DNA from: Acidipropionibacterium sp.
GTDB lineage: Bacteria > Actinomycetota > Actinomycetes > Propionibacteriales > Propionibacteriaceae
Reading direction: 5' to 3'
DNA: 64,000 nucleotides
Assembly: GCA_022647765.1 (NCBI GenBank)
Contig: JALCLH010000015.1
Location: 18,492-82,491 of the forward strand
The notes below the pieces were generated by a model that had not been told where the DNA came from, did not search any database, and saw only the letters and a program-made list of their open reading frames with translations. A program made the translations under genes and the position numbers. Positions within the stretch are counted from its first letter, which is position 1; every line of letters begins with the position of its first letter. Positions 1 to 8,461 of this stretch are shown piece by piece.

Positions 1-258
1 GAACCCGGTGAGGATGTCGCGCTGGACCTCCTTCGGCAGGGCCAGCTGGGGCTCGTCGCTCTCGACCTCGATCGACAGCAGCGGGTTCTCGGACCGCAGC
101 GCCAGCAGGGTCTCGTGGCCCGGCAGGGTGATGTGGATGGGATCGGAGCCGTGGCCGTACATGACGGCGGGAACCAGGTTCTCCCGACGGATGCGGCGAG
201 CCGCGCCCTTGCCGAACTCGGTGCGCTTGGTGGCCTTGATGCTGATGACGTCAGCCAT
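1..258 (-). CDS. rplY: 50S ribosomal protein L25 / Ctc family, 3' end missing
   Basis: Binds 5S rRNA in the large ribosomal subunit; the Ctc form carries an extra C-terminal beta domain. The reading frame is open over 86 codons and runs off the left edge. It begins MADVISIKATKRTEFGKGAA, the usual L25 N-terminus, and continues through the conserved stretch RRENLVPAVMYG. The ATG at 258 is preceded by a good ribosome binding site (AGGAG about 8 nt upstream). Only the N-terminal domain is visible, so short L25 and long Ctc forms cannot be told apart. It lies downstream of prs on the same strand, a common actinobacterial order. Confidence 0.93.
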   Translation of the reverse strand, partial: MADVISIKATKRTEFGKGAARRIRRENLVPAVMYGHGSDPIHITLPGHETLLALRSENPLLSIEVESDEPQLALPKEVQRDILTGF

Positions 259-586
259 GTGTGTTTCTCCTACTCGGAACCGGACAGGGGCTCGACGAGT
301 GGGATGTCCAGATGTCTGGACGGCCAGTCGATCACGGACCTCGCGGCCCCTCGCCAAGCAGATGATGATATTAAGGCAGGGGGACGACCCCTTGCAACCC
401 CGTTTCGCCGGGTTGCATCGATGGTCCCGATCACTCCCGACACGCCGTGAATCTGCACCCGCGGGGCTGAAACAGGCCCTGTCGGGAGTGATCGGGACCA
501 GCCGGCCACCGCGGATGACCCCTTACAACCCGAACGGCGGCGTCGCGCCCCCTATTCGGGAGTGATCGGGACCAGCCGCGGTCCCC
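259..586. other. Intergenic region rplY-prs with palindromic repeats
   Basis: No gene is supported here; the short open frames are made of repeat sequence. It holds one complete 77-bp palindromic element (423-499), an extra right-hand half of the same element (TCGGGAGTGATCGGGACC, about 556-573), and a diverged direct repeat of the form GACCCCTTRCAACCC near 386 and 517. The rplY promoter is probably in the 259-340 part, but no convincing hexamers stand out. Confidence 0.6.
423..499. repeat. 77-bp palindromic element, family A copy 1
   Basis: The ends form a perfect 20-bp inverted repeat starting GGTCCCGATCACTCCCGACA and ending with its complement. The interior is not symmetric but shares the block ACGCCGTGRATCTGCAC and a GAAACA block with the copy at 27741-27817. 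Both copies are exactly 77 bp and align without gaps. An extra right half lies at about 556-573. Function is unknown; a small palindromic mobile element (REP/MITE-like) or a structured RNA are the main options. Confidence 0.85.
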
Positions 587-1552
587 TCAGCGGAACAGAC
601 CCGCGACCGAGCCGTCCTCGAAGACCTGCTGGATCGCCTTGGCGATCAGCGGGGCGATCGACAGCACCGTCATCTGCGGAATGTCGACGCCGCTGGCCGG
701 AAGGGTGTTGGTGACGATCAGCTCCTGGATCGGGGATGCCTTGATGCGGTCCGCCGCCGGCCCGGACAGCACCGGGTGGGTGGCCGCCGCGATGACCTTG
801 GCCGCGCCGTGATCCTCCAGGGCCTTGGCCGCCTGGCAGATGGTGCCGGCGGTGTCGATCATGTCGTCGACCAGGATGCAGGTCTTGCCCTCGACCTTGC
901 CGACCACCTCGTGGGTGGTGGCCTCATTGGCCTTGGTGGGGTCGCGGCGCTTGTGGATGATGGCCAGCTGGCAGCCCAGCTTGTCGGTCCACATGTCGGC
1001 CAGCCGGACGCGACCGGCATCGGGGGAGACGATCACGACGTCCTCGTGGCCGTACTTCTCCTTGACGTAGTTCGACAGCACCGGAAGCGACCAGAGGTGG
1101 TCGACGGGGCCGTCAAAGAAGCCCTGGATCTGCGCCGCGTGCAGATCCACGGCCATGATGCGGTCCGCCCCGGCGGCCGAGAAGAGATCGGCCATCAGAC
1201 GAGCGGAGATGGGCTCGCGGCCCAGGTGCTTCTTGTCCTGGCGGGCGTAGGGGTAGAAGGGCGCCACAACGGTGATCCGCTTGGCCGAGGCGCGCTTGAG
1301 GGCGTCGATCATGATGAGCTGCTCCATCATGGCCTCGTTGACGGGAGCGCAGTGGGACTGGACGACGAAGGCGTCGCACCCTCGCACCGACTCCTGGAAC
1401 TGGACGTAGATCTCGGAGTTCGCGTAGGTGACCTGACGCGAGGGGACCAGGTCGACCCCCAGTTCCTCGGCGATCTCCTGTGCAAGTTCGGGGTAGGCCC
1501 GTCCCGAACACAGCATCAGGTGTTTGTTGTTGGGTCGTGTGGCACCGCTCAC
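587..1552 (-). CDS. prs: Ribose-phosphate pyrophosphokinase
   Basis: Makes PRPP from ribose 5-phosphate and ATP for purine, pyrimidine, histidine, tryptophan and NAD synthesis. It has 321 residues, normal for the class I enzyme. Visible motifs: the ATP-binding region YPYARQDKK, the PRPP synthetase signature DLHAAQIQGFFDGPVDHL, the flexible-loop segment VSPDAGRVRLADMW and the PRPP-binding loop VDDMIDTAGT. The GTG start at 1552 overlaps the glmU stop (GTGA), so the two are probably translationally coupled. The gene is intact. Confidence 0.97.
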   Translation of the reverse strand: MSGATRPNNKHLMLCSGRAYPELAQEIAEELGVDLVPSRQVTYANSEIYVQFQESVRGCDAFVVQSHCAPVNEAMMEQLIMIDALKRASAKRITVVAPFYPYARQDKKHLGREPISARLMADLFSAAGADRIMAVDLHAAQIQGFFDGPVDHLWSLPVLSNYVKEKYGHEDVVIVSPDAGRVRLADMWTDKLGCQLAIIHKRRDPTKANEATTHEVVGKVEGKTCILVDDMIDTAGTICQAAKALEDHGAAKVIAAATHPVLSGPAADRIKASPIQELIVTNTLPASGVDIPQMTVLSIAPLIAKAIQQVFEDGSVAGLFR

Positions 1553-3051
1553 GAATGTTCCTCCGGCGTGGAAATGTGGTCTCGGCTGTCGGACCTGGGG
1601 TCCGAGTCTGGTGAGGGGACGCGACTCCCCTGATGGCGGGCGGCCCAGCCCGCGCTGATGTGACCGCGGCCCCTCGCGACGGCGAGAGCCTCGGCGGGCA
1701 CATCCTCGGTGATCACCGAGCCGGCCGCCAGGAAGGCGTCCTGCCCGATATCGGCCGGTGCGACCACGACGACGTTGGAGCCCACGAATGCACCGTCACC
1801 CACGCTGGTGGTGCTGGTGGACTTCCCGTCGTTGTTGGCGAACACCGCCCCGGCGCCGATGGTGACATCCCTGCCGACGACGACGTCCCCGGCGTAGACC
1901 AGCCGCGGGATGGAGGTGCCGGCCCCCAGATGGGCGTTCTTGGTCTCCACGAAGGCGCCGATCCTGGTTCCGGCGTCGAGCACCGTGCCCGGCCTGAGAT
2001 TGGCCCAGGGCCCGACCCGGACCCCGTCCCCCAGCACCGCCAGGGTGGCCTCGGTGCGGGTGATCACGGTGTCCTCACCGACCTCGCAGTCGGTCAGGGT
2101 GGTCTCCGGCCCGATCACCGCGCCCGACTCGACGCTGGTGGCGCCGTTGAGATGACTGCCGGGGAGGATGGTGACGTCGGCCGCAAGATCGACATCCGGC
2201 TCGATCCAGGTGCTGGACGGATCCGCGATGGTGACCCCGTCGCGCATCCACCTCTCCAGGATGCGACGGTTCATCTCGACATTGACCCGGGACAGCTGGA
2301 CCCTGTCGTTGACCCCCTCGGTCTGCCACAGATCGTCCGTCTGGTGCGCGGCCACCCCGGACAGCCCCGGATCGTCGCCCCGGATCGCGCCGGTGGCGGC
2401 CATCGAGACGACGTCGGTCAGGTAGTACTCGCCCTGCGCATTGTCATTGGACAGGGCGGAGACGCCGTGGCGCAGGGCTGCGGCGTCGAACACGTAGATG
2501 CCGGAGTTGATCTCGCGGATCCGGCGCTGGGCGTCGTCGGCGTCCTTGTGCTCGACGATTCCGACGACATGGTCGCCGTTGCGCAGGATCCGCCCGTAGC
2601 CGGTCGGATCGGGCACCTCGGCGGTGAGCACGGTGGCCAGCGTTCCGGCCGCACGATGCGCCCGGACGAGCTCGGCCAGGGTCTCGGAGTTCAGCATCGG
2701 GACGTCGCCGTAGGTGACGACCACCTCGCCCTGCAGCTCCCCGAGACTGTCCAGGGCGCAGCCGACCGCGTGCCCGGTGCCCTTCTGCTCGGACTGGACG
2801 ACGGTGAGGACGTCGGGGGCGTCCTCGGCCAGCTGGGCCTCGACCTGCTCGCGGAGATGGCCGACCACCACGACCAGATGCTGCGGATTGAGGCCACGGG
2901 CCGCATTGACGGCCCACGACAGCATGGGGCGCCCGGCCACCTCGTGCAGAAGCTTCGAGCGCTTCGACTTCATCCGGGTGCCGCCGCCGGCCGCCAACAC
3001 GATGACGGCCGTCACGCCGCCGGGTGCCGTCTGGTCGCTGGTCGTGGTCAC
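1549..3051 (-). CDS. glmU: Bifunctional GlmU: GlcNAc-1-P uridyltransferase / GlcN-1-P acetyltransferase
   Basis: Catalyses the last two steps to UDP-GlcNAc, the precursor of peptidoglycan. The N-terminal half has the pyrophosphorylase signature LAAGGGTRMKSKRSKLLHEV, then GTGHAVG and TYGDVPML. The C-terminal third is a left-handed beta-helix of hexapeptide repeats with the acetyltransferase-site regions ETKNAHLG and GAGAVFANNDGK. I chose the GTG at 3051 (500 aa) because the sequence upstream of it has no GlmU character and reaches into the tRNA region; GAGGA lies just upstream. The stop overlaps the prs start. The gene is intact. Confidence 0.95.
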   Translation of the reverse strand: MTTTSDQTAPGGVTAVIVLAAGGGTRMKSKRSKLLHEVAGRPMLSWAVNAARGLNPQHLVVVVGHLREQVEAQLAEDAPDVLTVVQSEQKGTGHAVGCALDSLGELQGEVVVTYGDVPMLNSETLAELVRAHRAAGTLATVLTAEVPDPTGYGRILRNGDHVVGIVEHKDADDAQRRIREINSGIYVFDAAALRHGVSALSNDNAQGEYYLTDVVSMAATGAIRGDDPGLSGVAAHQTDDLWQTEGVNDRVQLSRVNVEMNRRILERWMRDGVTIADPSSTWIEPDVDLAADVTILPGSHLNGATSVESGAVIGPETTLTDCEVGEDTVITRTEATLAVLGDGVRVGPWANLRPGTVLDAGTRIGAFVETKNAHLGAGTSIPRLVYAGDVVVGRDVTIGAGAVFANNDGKSTSTTSVGDGAFVGSNVVVVAPADIGQDAFLAAGSVITEDVPAEALAVARGRGHISAGWAARHQGSRVPSPDSDPRSDSRDHISTPEEHS

Positions 3052-3218
3052 GTTCCTCACTCCTCGTCGCGTGGAGGCCTGATTGTGTGGAGGTTTCCTC
3101 CGGTCCGTCTCGGTCACTGCGCACCGCACCCCGTGAGCGCGACGACGAGTATCTCGTATATCGCTGCTGCCGGGGACGCCCACTGAGCCTACCGCTGGAC
3201 GGCGGGCCTCGGCCTCCG

Positions 3219-3297
3219 CTCCCCGGACAGGAGTCGAACCTGTGTCGCTCATCCTGATTCAAAGTCAGGCGGGCCCTACCGACAGACCAACCGGGGA
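3219..3297 (-). tRNA. tRNA-Gln (anticodon TTG)
   Basis: Read on the minus strand, the acceptor stem TCCCCGG pairs with CCGGGGA over 7 bp, the anticodon stem CCTGA/TCAGG encloses loop CTTTGAA (anticodon TTG), and the T arm is ACAGG-TTCGACT-CCTGT. The D stem GGTC/GGCC is weaker (one U:G and one C:G pair). Oddities are two bases before the anticodon stem and a 9-nt stretch between anticodon and T stems, longer than the usual 4-5 nt. CCA is not encoded. It lies just upstream of glmU. Confidence 0.88.
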
Positions 3298-3379
3298 TCG
3301 CTCGAGATCGAGCGGACCCCACGATACGGCAACGCACGGTCCGCCCGCGCGCCACGTACCTTCCGAGTATCTTCGGGGC

Positions 3380-4129
3380 ATGGTCACCCCGTTCTCCGGC
3401 AAAGGCGCCCCCGCGGACCCGCCCCCGCCATGCGAGGCGCGGCGTCCCCGGGTCCGGATGACCAGCGCGCAGCGCCGCAATCAGCTCATCGGCGTCGCCC
3501 GCGGCCTCTTCGCGGCCAACGGCGTCGACGGCACCTCGGTCGAGGAGATCGCCGCCACCGCACAGGTCTCCAAGCCGGTGGTCTACGAGCACTTCGGCTC
3601 CAAGGACGGCCTCTACGCGGTCGTCGTCGACCGCGAGGTCCAGCTCCTCCAGACCAGCCTGCTGGCCGCCCTCACCCGGCCCCGTCAGAGCCCCCGCAGC
3701 ATCCTGGAGTCCGGGGTGCTGGCCCTGCTGGACTACATCGACGACCATCCCGACGGGTTCCGGATCATCTCGCGGGACTCCTCGGTGGGCACCTCGACCG
3801 GGTCCTACGCCTCGATCCTGTCGGACGTCGCCACCTGGGTGGAGGGGCTGCTCAGCGAGACCTTCGCCGGCCACGGCTACGATCCGGCCGACGCCGGCAT
3901 CTACGCCCAGGCCCTCACCGGCATGGTCGGGATGGCCGGCCAGGCGTGGCTCGACACCCGGGAGCCCTCCAAGGAGCAGGTGGCCGCGCACCTCGTCGAC
4001 CTGGCCTTCAACGGCCTGGGGCGCCTGTCGGCGTCCCCCCAGCTCACCCGGTCGACCCGGCATGCCCGCGCCCTGCGCGACGGCCATGCCCAGACTCCGC
4101 CTGCGTCCCGGCCGGAGCGGTCGACCTGA
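3380..4129 (+). CDS. TetR family transcriptional regulator
   Basis: A one-component DNA-binding repressor of 249 aa. The N-terminal helix-turn-helix is clear (TSVEEIAATAQVSKPVVYEHFGSKDGLY, about residues 46-73); the rest is an all-helical ligand domain that I cannot assign. The ATG at 3380 was chosen because the open frame upstream runs into the tRNA-Gln gene. The last 86 bp overlap the 3' end of the convergent marR-like gene, so one of the two C-terminal tails may be misread. Ligand and targets are unknown. Confidence 0.88.
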   Translation: MVTPFSGKGAPADPPPPCEARRPRVRMTSAQRRNQLIGVARGLFAANGVDGTSVEEIAATAQVSKPVVYEHFGSKDGLYAVVVDREVQLLQTSLLAALTRPRQSPRSILESGVLALLDYIDDHPDGFRIISRDSSVGTSTGSYASILSDVATWVEGLLSETFAGHGYDPADAGIYAQALTGMVGMAGQAWLDTREPSKEQVAAHLVDLAFNGLGRLSASPQLTRSTRHARALRDGHAQTPPASRPERST

Positions 4130-4622
4130 TCTCCTGATCGCCCAGCACCGCCCGCAGGCCGGCGCCGAGCCGCTCGACGTCGCGCGGGTCGATCTGGTGG
4201 AGCAGTCTCCCCTCCGACTCCAGCAGCGCCGACAGGGCGCCGTCGACCACCTCCATGCCCTTGCCGGTGAGCCCGACCAGGGCGCTGCGACCGTCCACCG
4301 GATGGGGACGCCGTATCACCAGGCCGCGCGCCGACAGCCGCGAGATCCGGTTGGTCATCGTCCCCGAGGAGACCTCCAGCTCCACCAGCAACTGGCCGGG
4401 GCTCAACTGATATGGCTTCCCGGAGCGGCGCAGCGCGGCCAGCACGTCGAACTCCCAGCCCTCCAGCCCGTGCTGGGCGAAGGCCCGCGAACGCTCCCGG
4501 TCCAGCAGCCGCGACAGCCGGGTGACCCGCGACCAGACCTCCATCCTGTCCACCGGCAGGTCGGGGCGCTCCCTGGCCCAGGCGGCGACGATGCGATCGA
4601 CGGAGTCCGCCACCTCCCTCAC
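4044..4622 (-). CDS. MarR family transcriptional regulator
   Basis: A 192-aa winged-helix regulator. The segment LSPGQLLVELEVSSGTMTNR is the recognition helix region and RRPHPVDGRSALVGLTGKG is the wing (DxRS motif). Its ATG overlaps the ispE stop (ATGA), so it is the last gene of the rsmI-tatD-rsmA-ispE chain. The final 25 or so residues are low-complexity and overlap the convergent TetR gene antisense; the conserved domain ends before that. Its effector is not evident. Confidence 0.88.
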   Translation of the reverse strand: MREVADSVDRIVAAWARERPDLPVDRMEVWSRVTRLSRLLDRERSRAFAQHGLEGWEFDVLAALRRSGKPYQLSPGQLLVELEVSSGTMTNRISRLSARGLVIRRPHPVDGRSALVGLTGKGMEVVDGALSALLESEGRLLHQIDPRDVERLGAGLRAVLGDQEIRSTAPAGTQAESGHGRRAGRGHAGSTG

Positions 4623-5569
4623 ATCCTCGCCTGAAGAGTGCCGGGGAGCAGCTGCGCCCCGGGCACCGGGCCGCGCACGACCCTGACGTCGTGGACCTGA
4701 CTCAGCTCGAGGAGCGCCTTGGCGACGGTGCGGCCGGTCGCCTCGTCACTGACCAGGAAGGCCGTGGTGGGACCGGATCCGGAGACCAGGCCGGCCAGCG
4801 CCCCGGCCTCGGTGCCGGCCTCCAGCACTCCGGCGAGATCCGGCCGAAGATCCAGCGCGGCGTCCTGCAGATCGTTGCCCAGGCAGCCCGCCACGGTATC
4901 GATGTCTCCGCTGGTCAGCGCGGCGATCAGGGCGGTCGGCACCCAGTTCCCGCCGGCCCCGCCGAGTTCGTCGAAGCGCCGGTAGACCTGGGGGGTCGAC
5001 AGCCCCTGGCAGGAGGTCGCGAACACCCAGTGATGGGTGCCCCGCGAGATCACCGGCACCAGCCGGTCCCCGCGTCCGCGCCCCAGCGCCACCCCCCCGA
5101 CCAGGGCGAACGGGACGTCGGAGCCCAGTTCGGCGCCCAGTTGCTGCAGATCGTCGGGGCCGGTGTCCAGATCCCACAGCACCGAGCAGGCCAGCAGCGT
5201 GCCGGCCGCGTCCGCCGACCCGCCGGCCATTCCGCCGGCCACCGGGATGGACTTCTCGATCCGGATGTCGGCTCCCAGATGGGCGCCGGCCCAGCGATCC
5301 CTCATCAGCTCCGCCGCACGGTAGGCCAGGTTCGAGGAGTCGAGCGGGACCAGGTCGGCCTGCGGCCCCTCCACCGTGATCCGGATCTCCTCGTCGGAGC
5401 GGGACGCGACGGCGATCTGGTCGTAGATCCCGACGGCCTCGAAGACGGTGGCCAGCGGGTGGTAGCCGTCCTCGCCCAGAGGACCCACGCCCAGCGCAAG
5501 GTTCAGCTTCGCCGCGACCCTGACCATCACTGGCGGGGCCTCGGGAGTGGTGCGTGCGTTGCTGGCCAT
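4619..5569 (-). CDS. ispE: 4-diphosphocytidyl-2-C-methyl-D-erythritol kinase
   Basis: GHMP kinase that phosphorylates CDP-ME in the non-mevalonate isoprenoid pathway. It has 316 aa, normal for the family. Motifs: AKLNLALGVGPLGEDGYH near the N-terminus, the ATP-binding GHMP motif PVAGGMAGGSADAAG, GSDVPFALVGG, and the C-terminal SGSGPTTAF. The rsmA-ispE neighbourhood is the standard order. It couples to the downstream marR gene through an ATGA overlap. The gene is intact. Confidence 0.95.
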   Translation of the reverse strand: MASNARTTPEAPPVMVRVAAKLNLALGVGPLGEDGYHPLATVFEAVGIYDQIAVASRSDEEIRITVEGPQADLVPLDSSNLAYRAAELMRDRWAGAHLGADIRIEKSIPVAGGMAGGSADAAGTLLACSVLWDLDTGPDDLQQLGAELGSDVPFALVGGVALGRGRGDRLVPVISRGTHHWVFATSCQGLSTPQVYRRFDELGGAGGNWVPTALIAALTSGDIDTVAGCLGNDLQDAALDLRPDLAGVLEAGTEAGALAGLVSGSGPTTAFLVSDEATGRTVAKALLELSQVHDVRVVRGPVPGAQLLPGTLQARM

Positions 5570-5631
5570 GGAGCCAACCTATCCACTCGGAGGCACAGGC
5601 ACAGCCCGGGATCGGCTCAGACCCGGCCTGT

Positions 5632-6510
5632 TCAGATCCGACCGGCGGCCGCCAGCTGATCTGCGACCCGGGCGAACCGGCCGATGTCGAGGGCCTCCCC
5701 GCGTGCCGTCGGGTCGACGCCGGCCGCCGCGACCAGCTCCGAGGCCGCCGCGGAGCCCCCGCACAGCCCCGACAGCGCCGACCGCAGCATCTTGCGCCGG
5801 TTGGCGAAAGCGGCGTCGACGACGGTGAACACCTGTTCGCGCGTCGCTGAGCAGTCCGGCGGATCGCGCCGGACGATGCGGACCAGCCCGGAGTCCACAT
5901 TGGGCACCGGCCAGAACACCCGGGGCGGGACGGTTCCGGCCTTGGTCGCCTCGGCATACCAGGCCAGCTTGGCGCTGGGGACGCCGTAGACCTTCGATCC
6001 TGGGGAGGCCACCAGCCGCTCGGCCACCTCCAGCTGCACCATCACCAGGCCGGTGCGCCAGCTCTCAGCGATCTGCAGCAGGTGCAGCAGCACCGGCACC
6101 GCGACGTTGTAGGGAAGATTGGCCACCAGCGCGGTGGCCGGCGGGTCCGTCGACGGATCTGGAAGGCTCGCCACCTTGAGGGCGTCGGACTCGATGAGCT
6201 GCAGCCGCTCCGCGGCGTCGGGCATCCGTTCGGCTACGGTGCGCGGAAGCTGGGCGGCCAGCAGCGGGTCGATCTCGATGGCGACCACCTCGGCGCCGGT
6301 CTCCAGCAGGCCCAGGGTGAGCGAGCCCAGACCCGGTCCGACCTCGATCACCCGGTCCTTTGGACCGACCCCGGCCAGTGAGACCAGGCGGCGCACCGTA
6401 TTGGCGTCATGGACGAAGTTCTGTCCGCGCGACTTGGTCGGTCGCAGCCCGATCCGATCGGCCAGCTCGCGGATCTGACGCGGCCCCAGGAGCCCCTCGT
6501 CCTCACTCAT
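5632..6510 (-). CDS. rsmA: 16S rRNA (adenine1518/1519-N6)-dimethyltransferase RsmA/KsgA
   Basis: Dimethylates the two adjacent adenosines in the 3' hairpin of 16S rRNA during 30S maturation. It has 292 aa. Motifs: SRGQNFVHDANTVRRLV at the N-terminus, the SAM-binding motif VIEVGPGLGSLTLGLLE, and the catalytic motif NLPYNVAVPVL. It overlaps the 3' end of tatD by 8 bp and is followed by ispE 62 bp later. Loss is known to give kasugamycin resistance in other bacteria. The gene is intact. Confidence 0.96.
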   Translation of the reverse strand: MSEDEGLLGPRQIRELADRIGLRPTKSRGQNFVHDANTVRRLVSLAGVGPKDRVIEVGPGLGSLTLGLLETGAEVVAIEIDPLLAAQLPRTVAERMPDAAERLQLIESDALKVASLPDPSTDPPATALVANLPYNVAVPVLLHLLQIAESWRTGLVMVQLEVAERLVASPGSKVYGVPSAKLAWYAEATKAGTVPPRVFWPVPNVDSGLVRIVRRDPPDCSATREQVFTVVDAAFANRRKMLRSALSGLCGGSAAASELVAAAGVDPTARGEALDIGRFARVADQLAAAGRI

Positions 6511-7418
6511 TCTGCGGCTCCCTTGTGATCCCCGCGACCGCGCCCCACGGCCCGCCGTAGGCCGCCGAGCCGTTCTCGTTCAGCATCCGGCAGCAGTCCG
6601 TTTCCGTCATTGCGAGCTGTTCTGCGACGAATCGGGCGGTGTGGGCCACCAGGTAGGGCCCGTTGCGCTTGCCGCGACAGGGCATCGGGGTGAGGAAGGG
6701 CGCGTCGGTCTCGACCAGAATCCGGTCGGCCGGTGTGATGGCCAGCGCCTCGCGCTGCGGCGTCGCGGACTTGAAGGTCACCGTTCCGGAGAAGGACAGC
6801 CAGGCGCCGTGGTCCAGGCAGCGACGGGCGTGAGCGGCGTCCCCGGAGAAGCAGTGCATGATGACCCGCTCGGGCCAGCCCTCGGCGTCCAGAATGTCGA
6901 GGACGTCGTCATGGCCGTCGCGGTCGTGGATGGCCAGGGTGAGGCCGTGCCGCTTGGCCATCTGGACGTGGGCGGCGAAGGACTCGCGCTGGACCTGCCA
7001 GCCGGGGCCCTCGGGGGTGTTGTGGTGGTCGATGCCGGTCTCGCCGACGGCGCGCACATGGGGTCCGGCGCCCGCCAGCCGGTCGATCTCCTCGATCGCC
7101 TCGGCCAGCGCCCGGGGCGAGCGCGCGGCCAGCCGGGCGGCGTCGTCGGGATGGATGGCGACCTGCGGCGATCACCTGGGGGTGGGTTCGCGCCAGTTCC
7201 TCGGCGTACCGGGATCCGGCGACGTCGCAGCCGATCTCCACCAGCCGGGTGACGCCGGTCGCGGCGGCCGCGGCCAGCGAGAGCTCCGGATCGACGCCGA
7301 CCATCTCGGCCACCGTGTCCAGATGGGTGTGGGAGTCGACGATCGGACAGGCCAGCGGCTCGGGCAGGGCGGGCAGGCCCAGCTCGGCCAGCTTGGCGGC
7401 GATCTCGGGGGTTCTCAT
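6503..7418 (-). CDS. tatD: TatD family metal-dependent DNase (frame broken once)
   Basis: Mg-dependent 3'-5' exonuclease/deoxyribonuclease of the amidohydrolase fold. The N-terminal part, from ATG 7418, has the metal motif VDSHTHLD and ends at HPQVIAA. The frame then breaks near 7163, and the rest continues one base off as VAIHPDD and GETGIDHHN, to MHCFSGD, ETDAPFLTP and the C-terminus at 6503. Removing one G in the antisense GCAGGTCGCC restores a single protein of about 304 aa. Neighbours: ATGA overlap with rsmI upstream and 8-bp overlap with rsmA downstream. The break looks like a consensus insertion, but a real pseudogene cannot be excluded. Confidence 0.85.
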
Positions 7419-8369
7419 CGATTCTCCCCGTCGTCGCCGGGCTGCGCAGGTTCGTCTTCCTCGGATTGCGCGGAACTCTCGGATCCCGCGGACTCCTCGG
7501 ATCGCCTCGCCAGGGCCGCGGCGTAGAGCTCGCGACGACTCACCCCGGTGCTGGTGGCGACGCTGCCCACCGCGGTGGACATCCGCTCCCCCGCCGTCCA
7601 CCAGCTCTGCGACCATGTCGGTGGCCTCTGCCACGCCGACCGAGCGGGCGGGAGCACCGCCGATCACCACGGTGATCTCCCCCTTGACCCCGTCGGCGGC
7701 CCACTCGGCCAGTTCCCCCAGGGGCCCGCGGCGCACCTCCTCGTAGGTCTTGGTGAGTTCCCGGCACACCGCCGCCGGCCGGTCGGCGCCCAGCTGGGCG
7801 GCCGCCTCGGCCAGCAGCGCGGCCAGCCGGTGCGGGGCCTCGTAGACCACCATGGTGCGCGGCTCGGCGGCCAGACCGGCCAGGGCGCGACGCCGTTCCC
7901 CCGCCTTGCGCGGCAGGAAGCCCTCGAAGCAGAACCGGTCGGTGGGCAGTCCCGACAGCGCCAGGGCGGTGGTGACGGCGGTGGGTCCGGGCACCGATGT
8001 GACGCCGATCCCCTCGTCGATGGCGGCCCGCACCAGCCGGAAGCCGGGGTCGGAGACCGACGGCATGCCGGCGTCGGTGACCACCACGACGTCGCGTCCG
8101 GCCCGCAGCTCCTCGAGCAGCTCGGGGAGCCGGTGAGCCTCATTGCCCTCGAAGAAGCTGATCACCCGGGCCGAACTGGTGATCCCCAGGCGCCGCAGCA
8201 GGTCGTGGTAGCGGCGGGTGTCCTCGGCGGCGACCACCTGCGCGGTCTGCAAGGTCTCCAGCAGGGCCTGGGACGCCGTTCGCCGGTCCCCGATCGGGGT
8301 GCCGGCCAGGATCACTCGCCCGGCCCCGGCGTCCAGCCCGGACCCGTCCAGCGGTGCAGTCTCATTCAC
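7415..8369 (-). CDS. rsmI: 16S rRNA (cytidine1402-2'-O)-methyltransferase RsmI (frame broken once)
   Basis: Methylates the ribose of C1402 in 16S rRNA. Motifs of the family: ILAGTPIGDRRTAS, VVAAEDTRRYHDLLRR, VVVTDAGMPSVSDPGF and PGPTAVTTALALSGLP. The frame runs normally until GAELVDGGG, then breaks at a run of five C on the plus strand (7588-7592); with one fewer base the protein continues as ERMSTAVGSVATSTGVSRREL and ends at 7415, overlapping the tatD start as ATGA. The restored product is about 317 aa with an acidic Ser/Glu-rich tail. It is divergent from pmt. Confidence 0.88.
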
Positions 8370-8461
8370 CGGCCCAGTGTCCCATGGTCTCGACGCGGAG
8401 CTGGTGGCCCGATGGTCGTGGTCACATGGTCATGACAGCCGGACGCTCTACGATGGGCCGA

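Noticed and set aside
776..1633. Long plus-strand open frame opposite prs
   Set aside because: Antisense shadow of prs in high-GC DNA; Gly/Asp/Val-rich translation without motifs.
1633..3186. 517-codon plus-strand frame opposite glmU
   Set aside because: Shadow of glmU; the minus-strand product has full family motifs.
2444..4087. 547-codon minus-strand frame spanning glmU, tRNA and tetR
   Set aside because: Crosses a tRNA and two real genes; low-complexity composition.
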